The notes beneath the pieces are model-generated. The model searched no databases. It worked only from the letters and a program-made list of their open reading frames with translations, and was not told the origin of the DNA. Below, in pieces: positions 1 to 8,075 of a stretch of DNA of 61,042 nt. The number at the start of each line of letters is the position of its first letter. The stretch's first letter is position 1. The position numbers and the translations under genes were made by a program. Source of the stretch: a virus; the IMG/VR virus record IMGVR_UViG_3300050821_004354, positions 1 to 61,042 of that record. The stretch is one strand, 5' to 3'.

Positions 1-97
1 CCTTCTTCACCGTCGAACCATCCTGCTTTGTTGCCACCTTCGGGTCTCCTACGGTTGAGTAACAGTATCCACCCCTCTCGGTCTTGCAGACCCAGCG
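1..97. repeat. Terminal direct repeat, left copy (circular overlap)
   Basis: These 97 bases recur without mismatch at 60946-61042. The repeat lies inside a coding frame that becomes one uninterrupted gene when the ends are merged, so it is best read as the overlap of a circular contig. A circular map fits P22-type headful packaging with circularly permuted ends. A real 97-bp terminal repeat is possible but less likely, because it would cut a gene. Confidence 0.93.
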
Positions 98-166
98 GTG
101 CTTGCCGCGCGTATCTTTACCGTGCATCATCGTCCTACCACACTTCGGACAGTTCGGTCTCATCAT
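1..166 (-). CDS. 5' end of the A1-like phosphoesterase gene: N-terminal zinc ribbon (continues at 60945)
   Basis: This is the start of the gene that continues at 60945 after circular joining. The frame begins with ATG at 166-164, in an ATGA overlap with the stop of the upstream SNF2-like helicase. A GAGGAG ribosome site lies six bases before the ATG. The first 35 residues hold four cysteines spaced C6-x2-C9-x17-C27-x7-C35, a zinc-ribbon pattern. The frame stays open through the repeat into the phosphoesterase, giving 535 aa in total. A caller working on the linear contig would start at the GTG at 60982 and lose this zinc ribbon. Confidence 0.88.
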   Translation of the reverse strand, partial: MMRPNCPKCGRTMMHGKDTRGKHRWVCKTERGGYCYSTVGDPKVATKQDGSTVKK

Positions 167-1560
167 TGTCTGCTCCTCGCGCGGGCGCGCTTGAACGCCT
201 GCTCGACAGTTATCTTCCTAAAGTTGCTGTCGACGCAGTCGCCGTCCACAGTGCCCTTTGCTATCGCGTACCATACGCGCACCGCCGCCTTTTTGCAAGC
301 CTGTGCCTGCCGGGCCGGCCCGACCCGCTCAATCATCTGCGTCCATAGCTCCGCGTTCCAGGTGTAGCTGTAGTGCAGGATGTCGCGGCATGGCTCATGC
401 AAATTCAATCCAAACGCGCTCTGCTCCTGGAGTAGCATCACGCGGTACTTCCTGGCGTTCCAGTCGATCTCATCTTGCTTGCCGGCGTACAGACGTGCGG
501 GGATACCGCGTTTTTTGAGATGCTGCAGGATCCGAGATGGATCAGTTCGCCACCAGTAGCTAACCAATAGAGGCTCTGGTTCGATCTGGTCGAGCACATC
601 GTCGAGTGCCTCCAGGCGGCAATCGTGAATCGCGTGCGCCAGCTCAGTATCAGTGTCGATGATGCTTCCCGAGCAGATCTGCAGCAGCTTCGAAGACTTG
701 ATCGCAGCGGTGCCCGCCTCAATCTGCGCGTCATCGATCTCCAGAAAGAATTCTTTTTCCATGCGCTTATACTGCGCGCGGACAGCGGGTGGCAGCTCGA
801 ACTCAACAGCCAGCTCCTGCGGCTTCGTGATATCGAGCCAGTCTTCCGCTCTATATGCAACCAAAACATCCTTCACTGCCTCCTGTATCGACTCCGCCGC
901 GCCGCTCTGCAGGACAATCTTTCTTGTGTACCGATTCTCCATAAGGTACGCCTCGGAGAACGCGGTATAGCTCCTCTTCAAGCGCTCGCCGAAATCTATG
1001 AAGTACATCTGGCCCCAAAGATCCTGTAACCCATTCGGGACTGGCGTTCCAGTTAAGTTCCACCAGCGCCCGGTAAATTGTGCAATATCCGCGAGCGCGC
1101 TCGCTCTCACTGTCCCCTTGTTCAAGCGGAAGCCCTTCAGCCTCGAACACTCGTCCGCGATAACAATTCGGAACGGCCAGCGTTCTTGAGGCCACATCGT
1201 CACCAGCCACGGGACTAACTCGTAATTGATGACATAGATGTCCGCCGTTGGGCGCCGCAAAATCTCTAAGCGCTCTTGCAAGGAGCCCGTTATCTGCACT
1301 ACATTCAGATGTTGAAAGCTGGACCATTTATCTTTCTCCCCTGACCACACGACATCGGCTACGCGCTTTGGCGCGAGGATTAAGGCTGGGAAAAAAGACG
1401 ACCCCACCAACTTCAGCATATCGAGCGCCAGGAGTGACGTGCCCGTCTTCCCTAATCCCGGATCCGCCACAAGCATCGCCCGCTGGCGCTCGACTAGGAA
1501 CAGAGCCGCCTCCGATTGGTAGTCCCGTGGATTGAACTGAGGCAAGGAAATTATCGACAT
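163..1560 (-). CDS. SNF2-like superfamily 2 helicase
   Basis: A 465-aa DEAD/SNF2-type ATPase. Walker A is DPGLGKTG near residue 34, motif II is ADECS near residue 135, and motif III-like LTGTP lies near residue 170. The C-terminal half holds the second RecA lobe, including MIERVGPARQ, equivalent to motif VI. In phages this type sits next to a VRR-NUC nuclease and acts in replication, recombination or branch processing. The ATG start has a TGGAG site eight bases upstream. The stop overlaps the next gene's ATG as ATGA. The first 233 bases overlap the VRR-NUC reading frame. Confidence 0.88.
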   Translation of the reverse strand: MSIISLPQFNPRDYQSEAALFLVERQRAMLVADPGLGKTGTSLLALDMLKLVGSSFFPALILAPKRVADVVWSGEKDKWSSFQHLNVVQITGSLQERLEILRRPTADIYVINYELVPWLVTMWPQERWPFRIVIADECSRLKGFRLNKGTVRASALADIAQFTGRWWNLTGTPVPNGLQDLWGQMYFIDFGERLKRSYTAFSEAYLMENRYTRKIVLQSGAAESIQEAVKDVLVAYRAEDWLDITKPQELAVEFELPPAVRAQYKRMEKEFFLEIDDAQIEAGTAAIKSSKLLQICSGSIIDTDTELAHAIHDCRLEALDDVLDQIEPEPLLVSYWWRTDPSRILQHLKKRGIPARLYAGKQDEIDWNARKYRVMLLQEQSAFGLNLHEPCRDILHYSYTWNAELWTQMIERVGPARQAQACKKAAVRVWYAIAKGTVDGDCVDSNFRKITVEQAFKRARARSRQ

Positions 1561-1975
1561 CGGTTTTACTCCAGAGAACTTCGACTCTGTGCCCTAGCTT
1601 GCGAAGATCCTCGTGATAGCGTTCCTGCCACGACTTCACGCGCCCCAAAGATTCTCGCTTCATCTCCACGAAAATAACCGGCATCCCTGGAAGCAGTACC
1701 ATGCGGTCCGGCGCGCCGCGACGGCTTGGGTCTACGAACTTGGGGCACATGCCTCCGAGTCGTTGCACCTGCTCGTGAAGGTACTGTTCCGCTACAATCT
1801 CCTCGTCGCGCTGTGCTCTCAGTTTCTTTTGGTACACTCTACTATACTCCACATGCTTAGCGCGAAAAACTGGATCCTCGGCTCGCCGCTTACGCATCTG
1901 CGCTGCTTTCCGTGCGCGATGCCTTCGTAGCCGCTCCTCATTGGAGAGTTTTTTCTCCGTCGACCACGTCGTCAT
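1328..1975 (-). CDS. VRR-NUC domain nuclease
   Basis: A 215-aa protein with a basic N-terminus (about 70 residues, Arg/Lys-rich) followed by a VRR-NUC core: GAPDRM, then VEMKRE, the PD-(D/E)xK-like metal site, then LGHRVEVLW. VRR-NUC enzymes cut branched or flapped DNA. I chose the ATG at 1975 because AGGAGG lies seven bases upstream; a TTG further out would place that site inside the gene. The fold should end at about residue 145. The remaining residues run in a second frame across the start of the helicase gene and look like a tail without constraint. Confidence 0.85.
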   Translation of the reverse strand: MTTWSTEKKLSNEERLRRHRARKAAQMRKRRAEDPVFRAKHVEYSRVYQKKLRAQRDEEIVAEQYLHEQVQRLGGMCPKFVDPSRRGAPDRMVLLPGMPVIFVEMKRESLGRVKSWQERYHEDLRKLGHRVEVLWSKTDVDNFLASVQSTGLPIGGGSVPSRAPAGDACGGSGIREDGHVTPGARYAEVGGVVFFPSLNPRAKARSRCRVVRGER

Positions 1976-2237
1976 TTGCCGCCTCCTGTTTCGCAATCAC
2001 CGCGCCGTTGACGGGGCGCCCAAACACCTTGCTCGCCTGGATCCATGCCGTCGCCTCATCGCGGTCGATGAAGGTGGCGACCCACACGCGGCGGTCATTC
2101 ATGTCTTTCCCGTAGACCGGGTACATAGGGACCGAGGCGCCACCCATCGGCATCACCTGCGTCTCCGCCTGCAGCGTCTTCGAGAGTGCCATCGACATCT
2201 CCACCTCTTGCTTCAGTTCGTACTTTGTCTTTTCCAC
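1938..2237 (-). CDS. Hypothetical protein, 99 aa
   Basis: No family recognised. Start is GTG at 2237 with AGGAG seven bases upstream. The N-terminus is a charged helix, followed by a small alpha/beta-looking part (RVWVATFIDRDEATAWIQ). Its C-terminus overlaps the VRR-NUC start by 38 bases. The only neighbours are replication genes. Confidence 0.65.
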   Translation of the reverse strand: MEKTKYELKQEVEMSMALSKTLQAETQVMPMGGASVPMYPVYGKDMNDRRVWVATFIDRDEATAWIQASKVFGRPVNGAVIAKQEAANDDVVDGEKTLQ

Positions 2238-2352
2238 AATAGATCTCCTGCTGTGAGTAGGCCAGCGCCAGAACAAAGAGCGCGATGGCGAAGGTCAGGA
2301 TCTGCACGCATCCTAGAATGTGTTTTCGAAAATCGTCATCCTCGTCAGCCAC
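2095..2352 (-). CDS. Small single-pass membrane protein, overlapping
   Basis: An 85-aa frame starting at GTG 2352, just after the polymerase stop, with AGAGG in the stop region serving as ribosome site. Residues 1-8 are acidic, and residues 12-32 form one hydrophobic segment (ILTFAIALFVLALAY). Beyond about residue 45 it overlaps the next gene in another frame and becomes low-complexity Gly/Asp. The membrane N-terminus looks real; the tail may be only read-through sequence. Confidence 0.5.
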   Translation of the reverse strand: MADEDDDFRKHILGCVQILTFAIALFVLALAYSQQEIYCGKDKVRTEARGGDVDGTLEDAAGGDAGDADGWRLGPYVPGLRERHE

Positions 2353-2355
2353 GCG

Positions 2356-4578
2356 TCACCTCTTCCCGTAACGTGGGTGGGTCCACAGGTCCGCAGCAAC
2401 AGGAAGATCCCCCATCCACTGCTCTTTTTTCTTGAGCACCGCCAGGAACCGCGACTCGGGGTACGAGCCCCGGGGCACGTCGAGCCCGATCTCGTCGTGC
2501 ACATGTAGGCAGATAGCCGTCCGTGCGTACGGTTCCAAAGTCGCGAGGTACGCCGCTATCGCCGGCACCGTCAGCGTGTCGTCGTGCACGCGGAGCATCG
2601 CGGCCCTGAGTATATCGTTTGCAATCGCCTGCACAATGTTCTCGACGAAGAGCCCGGCCCAGGCGCGCTCGCGGCGCCAGCTACGGCCACGTACCGTGAG
2701 GTAGGAGACGTAGCGAGACTTCCAGGACCTCCCGCCGTCGACGTCTTCGATCAGCTCCTCTTTCAGGATCGGTGACGCGTAGAGGAGCCGGCGCCCGCTC
2801 GGCAGCTCGATCACCAGGAACGAGGCGTTGCACCAGATCGCGCAGCGCCCGACGTGGTAGACGGTACCGTTCTTGTCGGCGACAGCCTCCAGGATCGCGG
2901 TGTTGAGGTCGTACCGCATCTGATTGATCGCGGGGTTCGCGGTACGGTACGCCTGCTTCAGGATGTCGCACGACATATAGACATCGCGCTGAAGCTCGAA
3001 GTCCTCGCCCTTCAGGAACGCGCGGCGCCACGCCTTATCCGCCTTCTCCAGCTGATCGGCGGTAGCGGTCGGGAGCACGAACGCCGCCAGCGGCTCCAGG
3101 TCCATCTGATACGCAATCGCCATGTTGACGAGCGCCGCCACGCCGCCGCCGAAACCGAACGCGAGGATGCAGACCTTGCCCATCTGCCGCTCGGCCTCGT
3201 TCACTTCCTCAGGGCGCTTGCCTAGCATCTTCCCGGCGATGATGCGGTACGGATCCTTCGACTTGTCTTTGGGGTTATCGAACAGGTCGCGGAACGCGTT
3301 GAGCACCGACGTCTCTCCGGCGACCCATGCCGTGATCACGGTCTCGATGTTCTTGAAGTCAGCGACGACCAGCTCGTTGCCCTGCGCGGCGATGATCCCG
3401 TGACGGACCGCGATGGCGACCGCCTCGAACGGACCCCCGTAGACTAGTGGATTGTTGAGGGCCTCGCCGCTATAGATGCCTGGTATGATGACATCGTCGA
3501 TAGTGCTCGCCTTAACCGGCTCCAGCTCGATTCGTCCGGCTCGCGGGTGTCCTGGAGGCCGCCGGACTGTGATAGACGGGCGAGCCATGTTATGTGGCTG
3601 GTACCCCCTAGCCGCGTGACGACCTGTACGGCCCGCACCCGACCAACGGCACCAGTGGCGGATGCGGCTCTCGGGCCCAACCAGCGCAAGTCCCCGCTTG
3701 AACTTAGTACCAGCACTCTTTCCAGCTTCGAGCCGCTCTTCGAGAACAGTTCGAAGAACTGGGTCCAGGTCGTCACTTTCGAGGTAGTCACGTACGTCTC
3801 CTGCGCGAAGCGATTCGATGTCTATGTCGTAGCGGTTACGGATGTAGGCCAGCAGCCGCTTCGCTTGCGTTGCTGAGCCGATCTGGTCCTCGGTGTTCGC
3901 GCGCATCACCTTCCGCGACGCCTCGCGCGCCCGGTCGAGGAAGTCTGAGGCCGCCTGCGCGAGCTGCACGTCGAACCCGAACCCGCGCTCGTTCACGAGC
4001 TGGTCCAGCATCCAGTTGCGGAGGTTGACGCCAGCGTAGTTCACCTGCGGCATCCGGTTGAAGGCGGTCCGCAGCGCCTCGGTGTCACGGATCGCATAGT
4101 TGCAGAAGCGCGCCCACTCGGCCGGCGCGTCCTTCGGCTCGATGAACTGCCCGGTCGCGGGCTGTATGCAGCAGAAGGTGTCGATCAGCTTCTTGTCGTC
4201 GACCAGCTTCCCCTCGTCCTCGTTGAGTCCGCACACCTTCCCGAGACCCTCAAGCGATCCGGGGAGACCGTGCGCGCTCGCGCCGGCCATCGTGCAGCGC
4301 CAGCGCGAGACCGGCGTCACCAGCTTAAGCGAGCGAGCGAGTACGAGCCGGTCGAAGGCGGCATTGTGCGCGATGATAATGAACTCAGGATCCATCAGCG
4401 CGTCGTAGAGATCTCGCGGGATCACCCCGCTCTGGAAGGGGAGGTAGATCTTTGCCTCGCCGGTAACGAACGCGTAGGTCACGATCCGGCACTCGGCCGC
4501 CCGCGTGTAGCGGTCCGTCCCGACGTTGATGTCGAGACGGGACCGCGTCTCTGTATCCAGGAAGAGAATCTTCAGCAC
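2356..4578 (-). CDS. Family A DNA polymerase with 3'-5' exonuclease
   Basis: A 740-aa replicative polymerase. The exonuclease has FLDTET near residue 8 (Exo I), AHNAAFD (Exo II) and YAIRD (Exo III). The polymerase has GRTGR, motif A with ADFKNIE, the O helix R-x3-K-x3-L-x3-FG, and motif C with HVHDE. In the O helix the position equivalent to E. coli Phe762 is Leu, and that of Tyr766 is Phe. The GTG start at 4578 overlaps the preceding small gene's TGA. A further GTG at 4662 exists but would add a non-homologous leader. Part of the DUF2800/DUF2815/Pol/VRR-NUC/SNF2 cassette. Confidence 0.93.
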   Translation of the reverse strand: MLKILFLDTETRSRLDINVGTDRYTRAAECRIVTYAFVTGEAKIYLPFQSGVIPRDLYDALMDPEFIIIAHNAAFDRLVLARSLKLVTPVSRWRCTMAGASAHGLPGSLEGLGKVCGLNEDEGKLVDDKKLIDTFCCIQPATGQFIEPKDAPAEWARFCNYAIRDTEALRTAFNRMPQVNYAGVNLRNWMLDQLVNERGFGFDVQLAQAASDFLDRAREASRKVMRANTEDQIGSATQAKRLLAYIRNRYDIDIESLRAGDVRDYLESDDLDPVLRTVLEERLEAGKSAGTKFKRGLALVGPESRIRHWCRWSGAGRTGRHAARGYQPHNMARPSITVRRPPGHPRAGRIELEPVKASTIDDVIIPGIYSGEALNNPLVYGGPFEAVAIAVRHGIIAAQGNELVVADFKNIETVITAWVAGETSVLNAFRDLFDNPKDKSKDPYRIIAGKMLGKRPEEVNEAERQMGKVCILAFGFGGGVAALVNMAIAYQMDLEPLAAFVLPTATADQLEKADKAWRRAFLKGEDFELQRDVYMSCDILKQAYRTANPAINQMRYDLNTAILEAVADKNGTVYHVGRCAIWCNASFLVIELPSGRRLLYASPILKEELIEDVDGGRSWKSRYVSYLTVRGRSWRRERAWAGLFVENIVQAIANDILRAAMLRVHDDTLTVPAIAAYLATLEPYARTAICLHVHDEIGLDVPRGSYPESRFLAVLKKKEQWMGDLPVAADLWTHPRYGKR

Positions 4579-4676
4579 TGGCGATACTGCCAATCGCGAT
4601 ACGCTGCGGCGGGTGTCACACCGAAGCCAGGGGTCTGCGGGCGATGATCTCGCCAGAGGCACACCCAGGCCTCCAC
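4572..4676 (-). CDS. Small phage protein, about 34 aa (start uncertain)
   Basis: A short frame ending seven bases inside the polymerase start. The body (TPGFGVTPAAAYRDWQ) resembles small tryptophan-rich phage proteins with a TPGFG..P..AY.DW pattern. GTG at 4676 is the nearest start after the previous gene's stop; an in-frame ATG at 4796 would give 74 aa but overlaps the neighbour by 110 bases. Function unknown. Confidence 0.5.
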   Translation of the reverse strand: MEAWVCLWRDHRPQTPGFGVTPAAAYRDWQYRQC

Positions 4677-4686
4677 GCCGACCAGC

Positions 4687-5016
4687 TTACGGATTACCGG
4701 CTTCGTCTGTCTCGCCTGCGATAACCGGCGACGGTTGTAGTACGGACCCCGGAACAGTGGGAGAGACAGTCGGGTTGGCGAGTTGGGCATATTCATTGAG
4801 CACCTGCTGGAACATTCGGTTCTTGGCGAGCATACCTTGTCGAGATTTTCGTATCTGCTCCATCCGGTCGAGGAGCACGTAGAGCCCCCGCTCCGCGAAG
4901 AAGCGGCGCATGTTCTTGCGCTGCGTGCGGAGGTAGCGCGCGATCAGTCGGTTGACGATGGCGCCGACAGGCTGGTAGCCCATGCTCGCGAACGGAGTCT
5001 TTTGTTGATCGCTCAC
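4687..5016 (-). CDS. Hypothetical protein, 109 aa
   Basis: Starts at GTG 5016 in a GTGA overlap with the upstream stop. The N-terminal two thirds are helical and basic (RYLRTQRKNMRRFFAERG), followed by a Pro/Thr/Ser-rich tail. No family recognised. Frame extensions upstream of the GTG are shadows of the next gene. Confidence 0.65.
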   Translation of the reverse strand: MSDQQKTPFASMGYQPVGAIVNRLIARYLRTQRKNMRRFFAERGLYVLLDRMEQIRKSRQGMLAKNRMFQQVLNEYAQLANPTVSPTVPGSVLQPSPVIAGETDEAGNP

Positions 5017-5216
5017 AGCTTCACCTCTTCGTACGCGACGCGCCAGACGCGGATCTTCGGGTTCTTCAGGTTCGGGAAATCCTTCAGGTACTCGCGCCAC
5101 TCTTTGCGCACCTGCGCCTTGGTGGTTGCCCTGGCCCACGAGTGACGGTCCAGGCTCGGCACGCCCGTGGCGTGTGGGTCGCTGGTGTCTTCCCATTCGT
5201 ATAACATGATCGTCAT
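5013..5216 (-). CDS. Hypothetical protein, 67 aa
   Basis: ATG at 5216 lies in an ATGA overlap with the upstream stop, with GGAG eight bases before it. The protein is charged and tryptophan-containing (WREYLKDFPNLKNPKIRVWRV). No family recognised. Confidence 0.65.
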   Translation of the reverse strand: MTIMLYEWEDTSDPHATGVPSLDRHSWARATTKAQVRKEWREYLKDFPNLKNPKIRVWRVAYEEVKL

Positions 5217-5398
5217 TTCAGTAGCTCCATAATTTCTTTGTCGAGCTGCTTCGCTCTCGCCTCCAGCACCGCGTCGATCACGCGGTGCGCGAAGTCAGCT
5301 AAAAGTGGGGCCTCTGCATGCGACTCCGACTCGAACGGAGAGGCTTCGGGAGCGTTCTCCCCCTGCCCGCCACACCCGTGACTCGGCCCCAACACCAT
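5213..5398 (-). CDS. Hypothetical protein, 61 aa
   Basis: Starts with ATG directly after the stop of the ssDNA-binding protein gene (TAATG). The first 30 residues are Gly/Pro/Glu-rich; the last 30 form a helix (HRVIDAVLEARAKQLDKEIMELL). No family recognised. Confidence 0.6.
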   Translation of the reverse strand: MVLGPSHGCGGQGENAPEASPFESESHAEAPLLADFAHRVIDAVLEARAKQLDKEIMELLK

Positions 5399-6069
5399 TA
5401 GATCAGCCCAGCGCCGCCGGTTGACGGAGCCACGGCGCCTGCCGGGGCTGAGTCAGCGTCTTGCGGGACCAACCCAAACTCGCTACCGCTCGCGACCGAG
5501 CTGCCGCGGAGCCGCTCACCGTGCTTGAAGAACTGCACGCCGAGGACGCTGCACCCGAGACCGGGCGAGTTGCCGTACAGGTACGTGTAGAACTCAAGGA
5601 GCACGTTCGCGTAGCTCCCCTCGTAGGGCCAGCACGGGTGGCTCGGGGTCAGGATCACGGGCGTGTTCCTGTTCGAGATGTTCACTCCGTTCTCAGTCAC
5701 CAGGATCGTGGGCTGGTCCTTGTTGCCGGCGCTCACGTAGAGCATCCCAGCGTAGGCCGGCTTCCCCGGACGGTACTGGTCACCGCGCTGGAGCGGGAAC
5801 CGCTGGTTGTTGCCCTTGATCATGTCGAGGGTCTGCTGCGTCTGCTCCTTCCACTTCGACGTCGCGACGTCGCGGATGAGCTGCTGCAGCGCCGGGAACT
5901 GCGGGTGATTCATCGGGAACACCGCATCGATATGGAACTTCCCGTCCGCCTTGCCCGTCGTCGGGTCGATCTTCGCGTCGCGCCCGACGTATGGCTTCGT
6001 CAGCGACACGCGCAACAGCCGCACGTTCTCCAACTTGATTTGCTTATTTACAGTAACTTCGCCTGACAT
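5398..6069 (-). CDS. ssDNA-binding protein, DUF2815/Enc34 type
   Basis: A 223-aa protein matching the DUF2815 family, whose Enc34 phage member is a single-stranded DNA-binding protein with an OB-like fold. Typical features are the N-terminal LLRVSLTKPYVGRD, KADGKFHIDAVFP and the late GSYANVLLEFY. The C-terminus is Ala/Pro/Gly-rich, as in tails that recruit partners, but it ends in GAGLI rather than an acidic tip. It lies between the DUF2800 nuclease-like protein and the polymerase. Confidence 0.85.
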   Translation of the reverse strand: MSGEVTVNKQIKLENVRLLRVSLTKPYVGRDAKIDPTTGKADGKFHIDAVFPMNHPQFPALQQLIRDVATSKWKEQTQQTLDMIKGNNQRFPLQRGDQYRPGKPAYAGMLYVSAGNKDQPTILVTENGVNISNRNTPVILTPSHPCWPYEGSYANVLLEFYTYLYGNSPGLGCSVLGVQFFKHGERLRGSSVASGSEFGLVPQDADSAPAGAVAPSTGGAGLI

Positions 6070-6084
6070 TTTCGTCTCCTAACT

Positions 6085-7281
6085 TTAGATCAGTCCCGGC
6101 TCTTGCGTCGGGATAAACTGGATCGGCGTCACCGCCTCTCCCTTGTGGTCCAGCGGCACGAGCCGTAGCTGCGGCTCCGACTGTGTCACCAGGTCTTTCA
6201 GGACTACGTAGTCCTTCTTCAAAATCTTCTCAGCCGTCGTCGGGCTGATGATCTCGCGCGGCTCGTACATCTTCTCGGGCAAGACCACCATCGACAGCGC
6301 GGTCTCGGCCTTCTGCGGATCCACCCACTTGCGTGGGCCGTGGTTCCCGTAGATCAGCTTCTGGCCCGGCAAGATCACGCCCAGCTTCGCGCGGCGCAGC
6401 GCTTCGGCACGGAAGTCTGTGATCGCGGCCTCGATCTCGTCGAGCTGCGCGTAGACAACGCCAAGCGAGCGATCATCCAGCTCGTGACGCTTCACGAGCG
6501 GCTCGAACATGCTCATGATGCGCTTCGCGCGGGCGACGCAGCGGCCCCGGACCGGGCAGTAGGTGCACTGCTCGTCGCCTGCCACCAGGTGCTGCTGCGG
6601 GTCGAAGGGTACCGTCTCGTGGTAGATGTCGTAGGCGAGCTTCGCGACGGGGCGGATCAGCGCCATGAAGGTCTCCAGCTCGGCGCGGGTGTAGGTCCAC
6701 TCGTCGTAGTGGTTCAGCTTCGGCTGGTGGATGCAGAACCGGAACGCGTTGAAGTCGCCTACCAGGCTGAACTCGATCATCGCGGCGCAGAGGTATATCA
6801 GCCCCTGCGTGTTATCCTTCGCGTTTACGAGCAGGTACCCGTCCTTGTAGTCGTGGACAGATAGGACGCCCTTGTATACGGTTTCTCGGATGACGGCGCC
6901 ACCCTCGGGGTAGAGCTTGATGATGTCGCTGTGCCCCTCCTGGTCCGGGACACCGAGCACGGGCGTCGTGTCGAGACGGTGCTCGACCAGCATCTCGCCC
7001 GGCTCGCGGTTGATCACGCGCACGCACGAGCGTACGCGCTCCAGCCGCTCCTCATCGATCTTGAACTTGAACTCACCAAACTGCAGCTCTTTCCCAACGA
7101 AGATGTCGAGGTCGTGTTGCGGGTTCTCCAGCTGCCACTGCAGGAGCCAGTGAGAACATGTCCCGCTCGCGCTGTGCTCCTTGTCCGGGTCCGGGACCCC
7201 GCGCGACAGATAGAGCGCGCCAACGCAGCGGAGCCAGCGGGAGGAGCCGGAGGGTGCGAGGATTGAGTGTGTGCCGCTCAT
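6085..7281 (-). CDS. DUF2800 protein, RecB/Cas4-like nuclease family
   Basis: A 398-aa protein with the hallmark N-terminus HSILAPSGSSRWLRC of DUF2800, a PD-(D/E)xK family related to RecB/Cas4 exonucleases. Core acidic/lysine elements are near VHDYKDG (about residue 140). A CTYCPVRGRC cluster near residue 245 probably forms, with an early Cys, an iron-sulfur site. It likely trims DNA ends in replication or recombination alongside the ssDNA-binding protein. Confidence 0.85.
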   Translation of the reverse strand: MSGTHSILAPSGSSRWLRCVGALYLSRGVPDPDKEHSASGTCSHWLLQWQLENPQHDLDIFVGKELQFGEFKFKIDEERLERVRSCVRVINREPGEMLVEHRLDTTPVLGVPDQEGHSDIIKLYPEGGAVIRETVYKGVLSVHDYKDGYLLVNAKDNTQGLIYLCAAMIEFSLVGDFNAFRFCIHQPKLNHYDEWTYTRAELETFMALIRPVAKLAYDIYHETVPFDPQQHLVAGDEQCTYCPVRGRCVARAKRIMSMFEPLVKRHELDDRSLGVVYAQLDEIEAAITDFRAEALRRAKLGVILPGQKLIYGNHGPRKWVDPQKAETALSMVVLPEKMYEPREIISPTTAEKILKKDYVVLKDLVTQSEPQLRLVPLDHKGEAVTPIQFIPTQEPGLI

Positions 7282-7568
7282 TCCAGATCCTTGTGTTCGT
7301 AGCCACGCAGGAGCATCTCGAACGCTTCGTGCGGCTTCAGCTTATAGTGCCGGTACACCTTGTAGTGGTGCCCCTCGATATGGAACTCCATCAGCTCATA
7401 GTGGTCAGCGCGCGTTTGGATCTCTATGGGTGCGCGCATGTAGTAGTCGGGTGAGTACGCTAACGGGTGCCTCTTCGTCATCGACCACATCTTGGGTAGT
7501 GAGCTGCCCGGTAACCGTTCGACGTGGTGCCACTCACCGTCATGCAAACCGCCAATGAAGAGGCTCAT
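7278..7568 (-). CDS. Hypothetical protein, 96 aa
   Basis: Starts at ATG 7568 in an ATGA overlap with the preceding stop; its own stop overlaps the DUF2800 start. Rich in His and Tyr (HIEGHHYKVYRHYKL). The N-terminus (SLFIGGLHDGEWHHV) resembles small phage proteins with a GG..DG.....V pattern. Function unknown. Confidence 0.65.
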   Translation of the reverse strand: MSLFIGGLHDGEWHHVERLPGSSLPKMWSMTKRHPLAYSPDYYMRAPIEIQTRADHYELMEFHIEGHHYKVYRHYKLKPHEAFEMLLRGYEHKDLE

Positions 7569-7984
7569 TTCTTTGCGATCTCCCGTTTCAGGTCGGTCAG
7601 CGCCTGCTGCACAGTGCGCGGCGGCTGGTAGTTGTACAGCGGCGCGACGAGCCGGAGCGCGGTGTGCATCAGCAGACGCGCGCCGAAGTTCCGGTCGCTG
7701 ACGTGCCGCTGCATCTTGAACTCGGCGACGTGCGCGAGCAGCTCCTCGTAGTAGCGGAACTCTGAGTCTACCAGGTAGTGCTCCCACCAGAAGGTGGGAT
7801 CCATGCCCGGCATCTTTTGCCGGTCGAGGTGCACGTTCTCGTGCGCGATCAGCGCGGGCGGCACCACGCCGCCGCTCGGATTGTAGATGTTGCCGTCGTA
7901 GGCGAAGAGCACGCCGGGTAGCTCGGCCTTGGGGAAGGCGGCCTTCACCAGCTCAAAGTTCGGCGGTCGTTCATTGATGATCAT
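7565..7984 (-). CDS. HExxH-motif protein, possible zinc metallopeptidase
   Basis: A 139-aa protein with H48-E49-N50-V51-H52, the HExxH zinc-peptidase motif, inside a predicted helix. About 25 residues later comes an acidic/aromatic segment (YEELLAHVAEFK) that could supply a third ligand. ATG 7984 has AGGAG nine bases upstream. It is short for a peptidase, so a minimal zinc-dependent peptidase or an inactive zinc protein is possible. No named family assigned. Confidence 0.6.
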   Translation of the reverse strand: MIINERPPNFELVKAAFPKAELPGVLFAYDGNIYNPSGGVVPPALIAHENVHLDRQKMPGMDPTFWWEHYLVDSEFRYYEELLAHVAEFKMQRHVSDRNFGARLLMHTALRLVAPLYNYQPPRTVQQALTDLKREIAKK

Positions 7985-8075
7985 AGCTTCAGCTCCTGCC
8001 AGAGCCACGGGCGCGGCGGTGTTTTTAATGCCAGCTTTTTCTGCTCTGGCCCGCGGCGCCCGTGGTTGGGTGCAC
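7985..8075 (-). repeat. Intergenic spacer with long inverted repeat
   Basis: Between the HExxH gene and the 140-aa gene lie inverted arms CCACGGGCGC (8005-8014) and GCGCCCGTGG (8056-8065), ten perfect pairs, with a T-run between them. A transcript could fold into a stem about 60 bases long. No T tract follows the stem on the minus strand, so it is not an obvious terminator. Confidence 0.55.
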
